64,000 bases of DNA from VXYL01 sp963422285 (GCA_963422285.2 CAXXJO010000002.1:1302001-1366000); one strand, 5' to 3'; numbered from the stretch's first letter, positions 8,570 to 17,961 are shown. Notes: a model not told the origin generated them from the letters alone. Program-made: numbers and translations.

Positions 8570-8775
8570 GCCTCACGGAGCAGGTCACCCATCCCCGGAT
8601 CACTCCGGTTGCTGAACCGCTGCACGCAATGCGTACGGAGCATCGTCGACAGCGGATGCGACTGCCGGTCGTTGCCGCCGCTTTAGCGGACCGGCTCGAC
8701 GAGCGCCGCCAAGCGACCCTGCTAGGCCAACTCGTCCATCCGATCCAGGAAGCGCTCGCGACTCTGACCTCGGTC
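8570..8775 (-). pseudogene. IS5-family transposase relic (N-terminal part)
   Basis: On the minus strand one frame reads RERFLDRMDELA, stop, QGRLAALVEPVR, stop, SGGNDRQSHPLSTMLRTHCV and QRFSNRSDPGM. This follows the N-terminal pattern of IS5-group transposases (RERFLxxMD, L-x-A-L-I-E-P, P-L-x-T-M-L-R-x-H-x-x-Q-x-x-x-x-L-S-D-P). Two in-frame stops and a missing catalytic domain show long decay. It lies only about 170 bp upstream of the RND efflux operon, so the insertion may once have affected that operon's promoter region. Confidence 0.7.
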
Positions 8776-8887
8776 GACGTTTATTCAGAGGCTCCCTAGC
8801 CAAACTATAGTGCGGTTCGCCGCGACTACTTGGAAACGGAAGTTTCTCGTTTCGCAGGAGCCTAAGAAATTCAAGCACTTGCGAACT

Positions 8888-8903
8888 TGGCACGAAAGAT
8901 GCT
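8888..8903 (+). promoter_or_regulatory. Candidate sigma-54 (-24/-12) promoter of the RND efflux operon
   Basis: TGGCACGAAAGATGCT matches the consensus TGGCACRNNNNTTGCW at every defined position but one (A for the first T of TTGC), with correct GG-to-GC spacing. It lies 40 nt upstream of the ATG at 8944, on the right strand in a non-coding gap. One such match is not unlikely by chance somewhere in a 64-kb window, so position is the main support. No enhancer site or activator gene is recognised nearby. Confidence 0.35.
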
Positions 8904-8943
8904 TCTAGTCAGCAGAACCGAGCAGGAATAGCCCGAAGAGTCC

Positions 8944-11900
8944 ATGAAGTTGATCCGCATCTTCGTCGAGCACCGGCTGGCGGCCAATCTGGGGATGGTG
9001 CTGATGGTGCTGGCCGGGGTCTGGGCCATCACTCAGATCACCGTGCGTCTGAACCCGGTGGCACCCCGGCCTTACGTCAACGCCAACGTCGCTTGGCGGG
9101 GCGCGAGCGCCGAGGACATGGAGAAGCTCGTCACCACGCCGCTGGAGCAGCAGCTCAAGACGCTGCCGGACGTGGAGACCATCTGGAGCGTCACCCGCGA
9201 TGCGGCGTCGTTCGTGCAAGTCGAAATCGACGAGGACGCGGATGTGCAGGATGCCGTGGACAGCATCAAGCAGCGGCTGTCGCAGATTCGCAGCTTCCCG
9301 GTAGAAATCGAACCGCCAACGGTCTATGCGCTGCGTCAGAGCGATCTCGTCGCCGCGGTGCTGGTGACGGGCAACGGCAGCCTGGCCGAGCTCATCCCCT
9401 TGGCGCGACAGATGGAGAACGAACTGCTCGGACGCGGCCTCGACTCGGTGGAGTTCAACGGCCTGCCGGCCCAGGAGATTGCCATCCAGGTACACAGCCG
9501 TACCCTGTTCGAGCTGGGCTTGAGCTTCGACGAACTCGGTCGCCAGCTTGCGACGCTGTCCACCGATTCGCCTGGCGGCACCATCGGCACCGGGGCGCTG
9601 GCTCGCCAGCTGCGCAGCCTCGATCAGCGCCGGGACACCGACGAGTTCGAGAACCTGCCGATCTTCACTGCCACCGGCGAGCTGGTGCGGCTCGGCGACA
9701 TCGCCCGGGTGGAGCGCCGGGCGCTGGTGGACCAGCCCTATCTCGCCGTCGGCGGCAAGCCGGCCATCGCTCTGTTCGTACGCCGGGAGCAGGAGAGCGA
9801 CTCCCTGGAAGCGGCGCGGAACCTGAACGCCTACCTGGACGCGAAACGACCCACGCTGCCGGCAGGCGTGCAGCTGAACGTCTTCCTGGAGGCGTGGGTG
9901 TTCATCCGCGACGAGCTGGAACTCATCATCGGCAATGGACTCACTGGCCTGGTGCTGGTAATCGTCGCGCTGATCGCGTTCTTGCGTATGATGCCGGCGT
10001 TCTGGGTGATGATGGGCATTCCCGTCACCTTCATGGCGGCGCTGCTCGGCTTCTACTACCTAGGCGGCAGCATCAACGCCGTCAGCCTGATCGGCTTCAT
10101 CATGGCGCTCGGCATCGTGGTGGACGACGCCATCGTCGTGGGCGAAGAGTCGGTCAGCCAATTCGAAGCCGGCAAGTCGCCGGCCGAGGCTGCGACAGCC
10201 GGCGCCAAGCGCATGCTGGCGCCGGTGACCGCCTCGTCGCTGACCACGCTGTGCGCCTTCACGCCACTGATGGCCGCCGGCGACGCGCCCATCAAGGAAA
10301 TCGCCCTCATCATGCTGGTCGTGATCGCCGCCTCCCTGGTGGAGTGCTTCCTGATTCTGCCGGGTCATCTGCGCCACGCCTTCGAGTATGTGCGCAAGCG
10401 TCCTCCGAGCCGCTTGCGGCAGCGTTTCAATGCCAGCTTCGAGCGCTTCCGAGAACAGCGTTTCCGCCCCCTGACGGGCCTTGCGCTGGCCAACCGCGGC
10501 ATCGTGGTGAGCGCGGCGCTGGGCATGTTCCTGCTCATGCTGCTGGTGTGGATGACAGGCTGGATCAAAATGGAGTTCAACCTGAATCTGGATTTCGAGG
10601 AGGTGCGGGCGGACGTGCGCTTCGTTTCCGGCGCGGATGCGAAAAAGAAGCAGGCGTTCCTGCGTCACCTGGAAGAAGCCTTGGCGGCAACGGACCGGGA
10701 TCACGGCGGCGACAATCTCGTCAACCATGTCGCCTTCGTCAACTCCGCCACCATCGACAACGAATTCAAGACCGGCCCCCAGTACGTCTCCATGCGCGTG
10801 GAGATGGTCTCGCCAGAGCAGCGCGAGCTGTCGGCGGACGAGTTCGCCACCGCTTGGCTGGATCGGGTGCAGCGGTCGCCGGTTGTCGACGCGCTGGCCA
10901 TCGCCCAGCAGCGCAGCTGGTTTTCGGACTTCTCCATCCTGCTCAAGGGGCCAGACGCCGAGACCCTCAAGCGGGCTGGCGACGAGGTGATCCGCGAACT
11001 GGTGACCTTGAACGGCGTCTCCAACCTGCGCGACAACCTGCCCTGGGGCAAGGACCAGTGGATTCTCGGGATCACCACGGCCGGGCGGGCACTGGGCCTG
11101 TCCACCGGCGACCTCGGCCGCCAACTGCGCGCCGCCTACGACGGCCGTCGCATCCAGATTTTCCAGGACCGGGACAACGAGCTGGAAGTTCGGCTGATTC
11201 TGCCCGAGGAAGAACGCACGGATCTGTCGCGCATCGGCCAGTTCCCCATCCAGGCGCCGAACGGCGACATGCTGCCGCTGTCGACGGTCGCCACCATCGA
11301 GGCCCGGCGCGGCGTCGACGCCATCCGCCATCACAACACCCAGCGTACGCTGACCATTCGCGGCGACGTGGACATGAGCGTCATCAGCGGCGGCGAGGTG
11401 ATCGGCCACTTCAACGAACACATCCGCGACCGGGTGATGCGGGAATACGGCATCGCCACCGGGCTCGACGAACTGAGCCGCGCCGAGGACGAGGCCGCCA
11501 GCGAACTGCTGATCCAGTTTCTCATCGCCCTGGCGCTGATCTACGTGGTGCTGGCCTGGGTGTTCGCCTCCTGGAGCTGGCCGCTGGCGGTGATGGCGGC
11601 GATTCCGCTCGGACTCACCGGTGCCGTGATGGGTCACATCCTGCTCGGCCTGCACATCAATCCCATGTCGATGCTGGGCCTGTTCACCCTCACCGGCATC
11701 ATCGTCAACGACTCGATCATTCTGGTCAGCACCTACCAACGCCTGGTAGCGGAAGGAAGGCCGCCCGAGCAGGCGATCGAGGATGCGGCCTGCCTGCGGT
11801 TGCGGCCCGTGATCCTCACCTCGGTGACCACCGTGGCGGGGCTGTTCCCGCTGATGCTCGAACAGGCGCCGATCGGCGCCATGTTCAAGCCTCTGGCGGT

Positions 11901-12063
11901 GGTGATCTGCTTCGGCCTGCTGTACGGCACGGTGCTGGTGCTGGTGGTGATCCCAGTGCTGCTGTCGCTCATCATCGGCGGCGGCGCCCGGGTATCGAGA
12001 TGGACTTCGCGGCTGCGGTTCGGGCGGCGGCCGGCCGCGAGCGTCATGGAGGGAGCGGCATGA
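8944..12063 (+). CDS. RND-family efflux transporter, inner-membrane permease
   Basis: Protein of 1039 residues, the standard size for AcrB/MexF-type proton-driven exporters. It has TM1 near residues 12-33, two large periplasmic loops, and two six-helix bundles (about 330-540 and 850-1020). The proton-relay aspartates of TM4 are present as GIVVDDAIVVGEE (D394, D395), and TM10 has the paired GIIVNDSIILV. The periplasmic part starts NPVAPRPYVNANVAWRGASA, the porter-domain pattern. The next gene, overlapping by 4 nt, encodes its adaptor. No outer-membrane factor gene lies beside it, so a TolC-type channel elsewhere would be needed. Substrate is unknown. Confidence 0.93.
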   Translation: MKLIRIFVEHRLAANLGMVLMVLAGVWAITQITVRLNPVAPRPYVNANVAWRGASAEDMEKLVTTPLEQQLKTLPDVETIWSVTRDAASFVQVEIDEDADVQDAVDSIKQRLSQIRSFPVEIEPPTVYALRQSDLVAAVLVTGNGSLAELIPLARQMENELLGRGLDSVEFNGLPAQEIAIQVHSRTLFELGLSFDELGRQLATLSTDSPGGTIGTGALARQLRSLDQRRDTDEFENLPIFTATGELVRLGDIARVERRALVDQPYLAVGGKPAIALFVRREQESDSLEAARNLNAYLDAKRPTLPAGVQLNVFLEAWVFIRDELELIIGNGLTGLVLVIVALIAFLRMMPAFWVMMGIPVTFMAALLGFYYLGGSINAVSLIGFIMALGIVVDDAIVVGEESVSQFEAGKSPAEAATAGAKRMLAPVTASSLTTLCAFTPLMAAGDAPIKEIALIMLVVIAASLVECFLILPGHLRHAFEYVRKRPPSRLRQRFNASFERFREQRFRPLTGLALANRGIVVSAALGMFLLMLLVWMTGWIKMEFNLNLDFEEVRADVRFVSGADAKKKQAFLRHLEEALAATDRDHGGDNLVNHVAFVNSATIDNEFKTGPQYVSMRVEMVSPEQRELSADEFATAWLDRVQRSPVVDALAIAQQRSWFSDFSILLKGPDAETLKRAGDEVIRELVTLNGVSNLRDNLPWGKDQWILGITTAGRALGLSTGDLGRQLRAAYDGRRIQIFQDRDNELEVRLILPEEERTDLSRIGQFPIQAPNGDMLPLSTVATIEARRGVDAIRHHNTQRTLTIRGDVDMSVISGGEVIGHFNEHIRDRVMREYGIATGLDELSRAEDEAASELLIQFLIALALIYVVLAWVFASWSWPLAVMAAIPLGLTGAVMGHILLGLHINPMSMLGLFTLTGIIVNDSIILVSTYQRLVAEGRPPEQAIEDAACLRLRPVILTSVTTVAGLFPLMLEQAPIGAMFKPLAVVICFGLLYGTVLVLVVIPVLLSLIIGGGARVSRWTSRLRFGRRPAASVMEGAA

Positions 12064-13394
12064 AGAAGTGGCTTGCGCAGTGGCTGCGGCGATTCGGAAA
12101 CCGGTTGCGCGGCGTCCGCCGCAAAACCTGGATGCTGCTGGCGATCGTGCTGGGCACCGCGACCATCAGCACCGCCCTGGTCGCATTCGCGCCGGAACCG
12201 GACCGCAGGCCGGTAGCGGAAACGGCGGTACCGGTGGCCAGCCTGACCGCCGTGACGGGCACATGGTCGCCGGAAGCGGATCTCTACGGGCGCGTCGAGA
12301 CGCCCCACGCGGCGCGCTTGACGGCGCTGGTGGCCGCCACGGTCGATGCCTTGCGGGCACGGGAAGGCGACCGCGTGGCCGCCGGCGATGTGCTGGTGCA
12401 GCTGGACGAGACCGACGCTCGCCTGCTGCTGCGCCGCCGCCAATCGGATCTGGCGGAGGCGCGGGCGGACCTCGAAGCCCTGAAGCTGGCTGGCAGCGAC
12501 GACCGCGACGTGCTGGAACATCAGCAGGCGCTGCACCAGCTGGCCTTGAGCAAGGTGAAGCGGTACCGCCAGCTTCGCGCTCAAGGCTCCATCTCCCAGG
12601 AAACCTTGAACGCCGTTGTGCAAGACAGCCATGCCCAAGCCATCGCGCTGTCCCGCCAGCACAACCAAGTGCAGAGCTTCGAGCACCGACTGGCGCGCGC
12701 CGAAGCTCGGGTGACCCGCGCCGAGGCATCGGTGGAGGAGGCCGGCGTGGGCTTGGACCGTACCCGCATCCGAGCCCCGTTCCCTGGCCGCGTGACCCGC
12801 ATCGCGGTGGCGCCGGGGGAACTGGTGTCGCCGGGCGGCGTGGTGGCCGAGATCTACGACGACAGCAACTTGGAGATCCGGGTGCAGATTCCCAACGCCC
12901 ACTTGCCAGTATTGGGACGTGCCTTGGCGGCGGGCCGCACCCCCCGCGCCAGCGTCGACTTCGGCGCCTGGCGCGCCAGCGGTGAACTGGACCGGATCAA
13001 GGGCGCCGTCGGCAAGGGACAATCCGGCGTCGACGGCCTGGTGCGGCTGCACCCGGGCCAACCGACTCCGGATCTGGGCCGCGCCGTCCGCCTGCGCATC
13101 ACGCTGCCGCCGCTGCCGGATGTGGTCGCCGTCCCCATGCAGGCGGTCTACGGCCAACGCCGGCTGTTCCTCATCGAAGATGACCTGCTCCTCGGCATCG
13201 ATGTCGAACGCTTGGGCAAAGCCACCGACGCGGACGGCCAGCTGAAGCTCCTGGTGCGTGCCGAAGAACTCGCAGACGGCACCCGCTACCTGAGTTCGCA
13301 GCTGTCCAACGCGGTGACAGGGCTTCGAGTGAAGGTGGTGGAAGGAGCGTCGGACGAATCGCGTTTGCAGACGGCGCTGCCAGCGAGTGGTTGA
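12060..13394 (+). CDS. RND efflux periplasmic adaptor (membrane fusion protein)
   Basis: Protein of 444 residues that links the RND pump to an outer-membrane channel. ATG at 12060 overlaps the permease stop (ATGA), so the genes are coupled. The order is: basic cytoplasmic start, one membrane anchor (about residues 22-44), barrel-sandwich/lipoyl half (RLTALVAATVDALRAREGDR and VLVQLDETDARLLL), a long alpha-hairpin coiled coil (about 120-215), the second lipoyl half (IRAPFPGRVTRIAVAPGELV) and beta-barrel segments (NLEIRVQIPNAHLPVLG). The C-terminus looks complete. An uncleaved anchor rather than a lipobox is seen. The partner is the upstream permease. Confidence 0.92.
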   Translation: MKKWLAQWLRRFGNRLRGVRRKTWMLLAIVLGTATISTALVAFAPEPDRRPVAETAVPVASLTAVTGTWSPEADLYGRVETPHAARLTALVAATVDALRAREGDRVAAGDVLVQLDETDARLLLRRRQSDLAEARADLEALKLAGSDDRDVLEHQQALHQLALSKVKRYRQLRAQGSISQETLNAVVQDSHAQAIALSRQHNQVQSFEHRLARAEARVTRAEASVEEAGVGLDRTRIRAPFPGRVTRIAVAPGELVSPGGVVAEIYDDSNLEIRVQIPNAHLPVLGRALAAGRTPRASVDFGAWRASGELDRIKGAVGKGQSGVDGLVRLHPGQPTPDLGRAVRLRITLPPLPDVVAVPMQAVYGQRRLFLIEDDLLLGIDVERLGKATDADGQLKLLVRAEELADGTRYLSSQLSNAVTGLRVKVVEGASDESRLQTALPASG

Positions 13395-13918
13395 GCACGG
13401 ACTCGGGGATCTACCTGCGGACGGCATCCATCCGCACCCATCGGACGAGGAACAGCCACTTGGCTGCCATGGCAGTTCCAACCTTCCGTTTGGGAATTGC
13501 GCATCAGAATCCGCAAAACTCGCGGTCGGCGACGGTCGAGTTCGCTCCCGGTGGCTTGCGATTCTCGCTTCGGCGACCGGGAAGCCGCGGGCCTGGCCGT
13601 CGTCCGCAGCGCATCGAACAGATTCGCCTCGCGCCGTTCGTCACGGCCTTCCTTGTCGAACGGGTTGCAACTGGCCCGCCATCCCCGCCGCCCTGCGCCT
13701 TCGCAACCCATGCGCCAGTGGTTGCGCGGATTTTGCTACGCAATTCCCTTCCGTTTCCCGTCAGCCCTTGTGCCCTGGCACAACCGACATGAGACGCATT
13801 CCTTGCAGAGCGCGCCGACGGCTCCGCAGTATCAATCCGGATGGAAGAACGCCTAAACTGGATTGTGCTGCGGATCTAGGCAAACAGGTTTGCGCACCAC
13901 AGCCAGAGGGGGCGTGAA
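13395..13918. other. Intergenic stretch without a recognised gene
   Basis: About 520 bp between the efflux adaptor and ispA. Open frames on both strands are short, rich in Arg/Ser/Pro and carry no motif I recognise. The last 15 bases hold the ribosome binding site of ispA (GAGGGGG). No convincing hairpin-plus-T-run terminator was seen. Confidence 0.5.
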
Positions 13919-14776
13919 GTGACGGAAGACATCGTACGCCTCGAGGCGGTTCTGGAGCGTCTGCTGACGAAGGGGGACGTCCCTGCTCGGCTGCGGGATG
14001 CCATGCGCTACGCGGTGCTCGGCGGCGGCAAGCGCATCCGGGCCCGCCTCGTCTACGCGGCTGGCCGGCTGGGCGGCGCCTGCTTTGGCGTCCTGGACCG
14101 CGCTGCGGCCGCAGTGGAGATGATCCACGCCTACTCGCTGGTCCACGACGATCTGCCGGCCATGGACGACGATGCCTTGCGCCGCGGTCAGCCGACTCTG
14201 CACATTCGCTACGACGAAGCCACCGCCATCCTGGTCGGCGACGCCTTGCAGGCACTGGCCTTCGAGGTGGCCAGTGCCGATGCCGTCGAACTCCGCCTCG
14301 CCCGCCGCTGGGTGCGTCTGCTGGCCAACGCCGCCGGGGCCGAGGGCATGGTTGGCGGCCAAGTGCTGGATATGGAAGGCGAGACCCGGCGGCTGAGCGT
14401 AGCCGAACTGGAGACCATGCACCGTACCAAGTGCTGCGCTTTGATCCGCGCAGCGGTGGGGATGGGGGTCGCGGCGGGGGCCTTCTCCAGCACGGAAGCG
14501 GAGGCGCTGGACGCATTCGCCGCCGAAATCGGGCTGGCGTTCCAGATCCACGACGACGTTCTCGACGTCACCGCCACTACCGCGGCGCTAGGCAAACCCC
14601 AAGGCGCGGATGTGCGCCAAGGCAAGTCTACCTACGTCGGGCTGCTGGGCGTCGACGGCGCTCGCGCCGAAGCGCGACGACGGCTGCATCTCGCTTGCGA
14701 TCATCTGGAGCTATTCGGCAGCCGCGCACAGACGCTGCTGGAGATCGCTCGCTTCGTGGTCGAGCGAAGTCATTAG
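13919..14776 (+). CDS. ispA: Farnesyl diphosphate synthase (polyprenyl synthetase family)
   Basis: Protein of 285 residues that condenses dimethylallyl/geranyl diphosphate with isopentenyl diphosphate. The first Asp-rich motif is D77-D78-L-P-A-M-D83 (short-chain FPP type) and the second is D212-D213-V-L-D216; GGGKRIRARLVY and GKSTYVGLLG also match the family. The start is GTG at 13919, 8 nt after GAGGGGG. In many Gammaproteobacteria ispA lies between xseB and dxs; neither is adjacent here, so the usual cluster is broken. The ankyrin gene follows after 44 nt on the same strand. Confidence 0.93.
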   Translation: MTEDIVRLEAVLERLLTKGDVPARLRDAMRYAVLGGGKRIRARLVYAAGRLGGACFGVLDRAAAAVEMIHAYSLVHDDLPAMDDDALRRGQPTLHIRYDEATAILVGDALQALAFEVASADAVELRLARRWVRLLANAAGAEGMVGGQVLDMEGETRRLSVAELETMHRTKCCALIRAAVGMGVAAGAFSSTEAEALDAFAAEIGLAFQIHDDVLDVTATTAALGKPQGADVRQGKSTYVGLLGVDGARAEARRRLHLACDHLELFGSRAQTLLEIARFVVERSH

Positions 14777-14820
14777 AAACACAAGACCTCGAGCAGAGAA
14801 CAAGATACAAGGAGACGACC

Positions 14821-16434
14821 GTGGCCGAACCGGAACTGCGCAAACCCGTCGAACTGGCGTCCAACGATCTCGATTGGACCGGTCGCTGGCACGGCGAAGA
14901 CATCTGGCAGGTGCTGACCGCGGCCCGCGACGGCGACCTGGAGCGCTTGAGAGCACTCGTCGAGCGCGATCCGACGCTGGTGCAGGCGGAGTTCTGGTAC
15001 ACGCCGCCGCTGCACTTCGCCGTCCGGGAAGGCCACCTGGACGCCGTGCGCCTGCTCACCGAGACCGGAGCCGATATCTTCCACCGCACTCTGTACAGCC
15101 AGGAAACGCTGCTGGATGTCGCTCTGGATCGCGGCCACGACGACGTCGCGCACCATCTTCGCGGCGAGCTTCGCCGCCGCGCCAACTCCGAAGGCGACCG
15201 ACACGCCATCCACGACGCGGTAGCGGCCAGCGAAACCACGGCCATCGAACGCCTGCTGGCCGCGCAGCCCGACCTCGTCAATCGCGGCGACGCCTTAGGC
15301 CGCCGGCCGCTGCACTACGCCGTCGAGGCCGGTCGCAAGGAACTGGCGGATCTGCTGCTCGATCGCGGCGCGCAGGTGGACGCTGCCGGCTTCAGCAGCG
15401 ACGACCGGCTGGGTGGCTACGGTTTCCGTCCCGTGGCGCTAGCGCTCTGGCATCATCCGTACTGGCGTCAGCGCAACGACTACGACATCGCCCGCCGCCT
15501 GCTGGCCAGAGGGGCGCGCTACTCCATCACCATCGCCGCCGCCCTGGGCGACGAAGACCGGGTACGCGAACTGCTGGGCACGAACGCAGCACTCGCCAAC
15601 GAGCAAGAACCCGGCGGCAAGCGGCCGCTATCCGCCGCCGCGGAACGCGGCCACGGCACCATCGTCCAACGCTTGCTGGCTGCCGGCGCCGACCCGAACT
15701 TGCCGGAAGGTCCCAACTGCCCGCGCGGCTACGCGCTGTGGGCGGCGGCCCGCTTCGACCATCGGCAAATCGCCGAGGAGCTCCTGGCAGCAGGCGCGGA
15801 TGCCAATGCCGATGTCGAATCGTCCGGCACGCCCACGGGCTCCGCCGGGAACGCCGAGATGCGTGCTCTGCTCTACTGCCACGGCGGTCGCGTACCGCTT
15901 TCCCAACATGTCCACGACGGCAATATCGACGCTGTCGCTGCGCTGCTCGACGCCAAGCCGGAGCTGTTCGACGAAATCCGAACTACGGAAGCGTTCACCT
16001 TGGCGGTATCCGCCGGCCACGATGCCATCGTGCGGCTGCTGCTGGCCCGCGGCTTGCGCATCCCCACAGTGGTGACCAGCTGCCAAACCTACCTGTGGCG
16101 ATCGCTGGAACTCGGCCGGCTGCTCCTTGCTCGCGGCATGGACGCGAACCTGCCCAACTGGCAGCAGGTGACGCCGCTGCACCACATCGCCGGCAAGGGA
16201 GACATCAACGCCGCCCGGCTGTTTCTGGAATTCGGGGCCGATGCCAACGCCATCGACGAGGAATACCGCTCGACGCCGCTGGGCTGGGCGGCGCGTACCG
16301 GGCACAGCGACTTCGTCCGCTTCGCCCTGGAAAACGGCTTCGACCCCGCCCTGCCGGCGGCACCCGAGTGGGCGCGACCGGCGGCCTGGGCGCGACGACG
16401 CGGGCATCGGGAGATTGTCGAATTGCTGGAGTAG
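14821..16434 (+). CDS. Ankyrin-repeat protein
   Basis: Protein of 537 residues made almost entirely of ankyrin-type helical repeats: for example TPPLHFAVREGHLDAVRLL, RRPLHYAVEAGRKELADLLL, KRPLSAAAERGHGTIVQRLL, TPLHHIAGKGDINAARLFLE and TPLGWAARTGHSDFVRF. About ten repeats are visible, most with the G-A/R-D-x-N turn. There is no signal peptide or membrane segment, so it is probably cytosolic. I chose GTG at 14821 because AAGGAG lies 5-6 nt upstream; the frame stays open further up inside ispA but has no family signal there. Ankyrin proteins mediate protein binding; the partner is unknown. Its 44-nt distance from ispA suggests co-transcription. Confidence 0.88.
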   Translation: MAEPELRKPVELASNDLDWTGRWHGEDIWQVLTAARDGDLERLRALVERDPTLVQAEFWYTPPLHFAVREGHLDAVRLLTETGADIFHRTLYSQETLLDVALDRGHDDVAHHLRGELRRRANSEGDRHAIHDAVAASETTAIERLLAAQPDLVNRGDALGRRPLHYAVEAGRKELADLLLDRGAQVDAAGFSSDDRLGGYGFRPVALALWHHPYWRQRNDYDIARRLLARGARYSITIAAALGDEDRVRELLGTNAALANEQEPGGKRPLSAAAERGHGTIVQRLLAAGADPNLPEGPNCPRGYALWAAARFDHRQIAEELLAAGADANADVESSGTPTGSAGNAEMRALLYCHGGRVPLSQHVHDGNIDAVAALLDAKPELFDEIRTTEAFTLAVSAGHDAIVRLLLARGLRIPTVVTSCQTYLWRSLELGRLLLARGMDANLPNWQQVTPLHHIAGKGDINAARLFLEFGADANAIDEEYRSTPLGWAARTGHSDFVRFALENGFDPALPAAPEWARPAAWARRRGHREIVELLE

Positions 16435-16559
16435 CCAGTGCCAAAAGGCGGTTCGCCCGCTGGACAGGTGAAGAAGCCGTCAGCCCTACCATGCCCGCTT
16501 CAACGGCTCATGGGCATCCCCGTCCTTCGCTGCCAGGCCGAAAATCCGAGGCTTGCGGC

Positions 16560-16993
16560 ACGGCCCATTGCGAACGCTTTTTCAACACCGCCGGCCCGGC
16601 CATTGCGGAAATGCCCTATCACCTGCCGCCGCTGGCGCACTTGGAAATCGACGCGGCGCTGTTCCTGATCCTGCAGTGGAAGCGCTTCGTACTGCGCACC
16701 CTCGCCAGACCGGCAAGGCCTCGACGCTGCTGGCCCTGGACGATCTGTTCAATGCCGACGGCCGCTACCGCTGCGTACATATGCCAATGGGGAGGCAGCG
16801 GATCGTGATCGAATGCAAGGTGGCGCGCGGCAGCGTGGAGCGGACGATGCAGGCCGGGATCGAGCAGACGCGAGCGTACATGGACCGACGCACAGCGGAC
16901 GAAAGACACCTAATGGCGTGCGATCGCCAGTCGGAGACGTCCTGGGAGGAAAAGGTGTTCGGCGGGACAGCGACACGGCCCGGGGCACTGTAG
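16560..16993 (+). pseudogene. Decayed, internally deleted copy of the ATPase/PD-(D/E)XK nuclease gene
   Basis: This stretch pairs with the gene at 62642. It reads ERFFNTAGPAIAEMPYHLPP and KRFVLRT, then after a frameshift PRQTGKASTLLALDDLFNAD, equivalent to the Walker A region PRQTGKTSALLALRDLLNAE of the other copy. At about 16785 the frame jumps directly to RIVIECKVARGSVERTMQAG and RAYMDRRTADERHLMACDR, which looks like the nuclease C-terminus (E-x-K core). The middle, including Walker B, is gone. A frameshift plus a large internal deletion make it a pseudogene. The flanks 16435-16559 and 16994-17032 show nothing else. Confidence 0.75.
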
Positions 16994-17032
16994 GCATTGA
17001 CCCCGGACCAGCCGTGGCTGGTAACCGCGTTG

Positions 17033-17917
17033 CTAGGTGGCGGATGCCGCGACGATGCTGGCGATGGATTCGTCGAGGCGGGCGGCAAACGTTTCGTCGT
17101 CCAGATCCACCCTCAGGCCCTCGGTCAAGGCCCGGGAGAAGCTGGCGACGACACCGTGGTTGGCGGCCAGCTTGGCATTGGCCGTCTCCCTGGAGTAGCC
17201 GCCCGAGAGAGCCACCACGCGCAACACCTTCGGATGCGAGCAGAACTCGCGGTAGTAGTTCGGCTGCTCCGGCAGAGTCAGCTTGAACATCACCGGCAGT
17301 TCGCCGTCGAGGGCGTCGAGGCCGGTGCGCAGATTGTCCCGCAGCAGTTCTTCGCAGGCGGCCTTGTCCGGCGCGTGGATGTCCACTTCGGGTTCGATGA
17401 TGGGCACCAGGCCGTGGCAGCGAATGTCCCGGGCCAGTGCGAACTGCTGCTCCACCACCGCGGCGATGCCGTCCGGGTTGGCCGCCTTGACGACGGAACG
17501 CATCTTGGTGCCGAACACGTCCAGGGCCCGGGCCCAGGGCAGCCGTTCGGCGAGGTCGGGTATCGGCTTCATCGTCTGCACCCCGTCGTGCTCGTCGGCG
17601 AGGCCGTAGTCCACCTTCAGAAACGGCAGGATGCGCTTCTGCCGCCACAGGTATTCGCTGGTGGGGACGCCGCCTGCCTCCCGTTCCAGAGTGTTCTGGA
17701 ACAGGATGGCACCGAGTATCCGCTTGCCGTCGAAGCGCTCGCTGGCGACGATGCGGGTGCGCATGGCATGCGCGAGGTCGAACATCTCCTCGTCTGTGGC
17801 ATAGGCGGATTCGTCAATGCCGTAGAGCTTGAGCGCCTTGGGCGTACTGCCGCCGCTCTGGTCCAGAGCGGCGATGAACCCCGCGCCGTCACGCATGTGT
17901 TGAATCTGCGCCGTCAT
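17033..17917 (-). CDS. fda: Fructose-bisphosphate aldolase, class I
   Basis: Protein of 294 residues, cytosolic, reversibly splitting fructose 1,6-bisphosphate into dihydroxyacetone phosphate and glyceraldehyde 3-phosphate by a Schiff base. It matches the bacterial class I type: GAGFIAALDQSGGSTPKAL near the start, LGAILFQNTLERE, LVPIIEPEVDIHAPDKAACE and MFKLTLPEQPNYY (the K is the likely Schiff-base residue), then RVVALSGGYSRE for phosphate binding. ATG at 17917 is preferred; it has AAGAG 7 nt upstream, while a TTG at 17956 would add 13 unconserved residues. It is divergent from the sulfatase, with 44 nt between the starts. Confidence 0.92.
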   Translation of the reverse strand: MTAQIQHMRDGAGFIAALDQSGGSTPKALKLYGIDESAYATDEEMFDLAHAMRTRIVASERFDGKRILGAILFQNTLEREAGGVPTSEYLWRQKRILPFLKVDYGLADEHDGVQTMKPIPDLAERLPWARALDVFGTKMRSVVKAANPDGIAAVVEQQFALARDIRCHGLVPIIEPEVDIHAPDKAACEELLRDNLRTGLDALDGELPVMFKLTLPEQPNYYREFCSHPKVLRVVALSGGYSRETANAKLAANHGVVASFSRALTEGLRVDLDDETFAARLDESIASIVAASAT

Positions 17918-17961
17918 CGCGCCACTCTTGTCGCTGAGAGCGCAAGAGTATCGCAAGCGAC

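Noticed and set aside
7147..8775. A prophage or integrative element inserted at tRNA-Pro
   Set aside because: No integrase, phage structural gene or second tRNA 3' end was recognised; only scattered relics remain, so I list it as a decayed region rather than an element.
13286..13856. Several 100-140-codon frames in the gap between the efflux adaptor and ispA
   Set aside because: They overlap each other on both strands, are dominated by Arg, Ser and Pro, and none has a family signature or good start signal.
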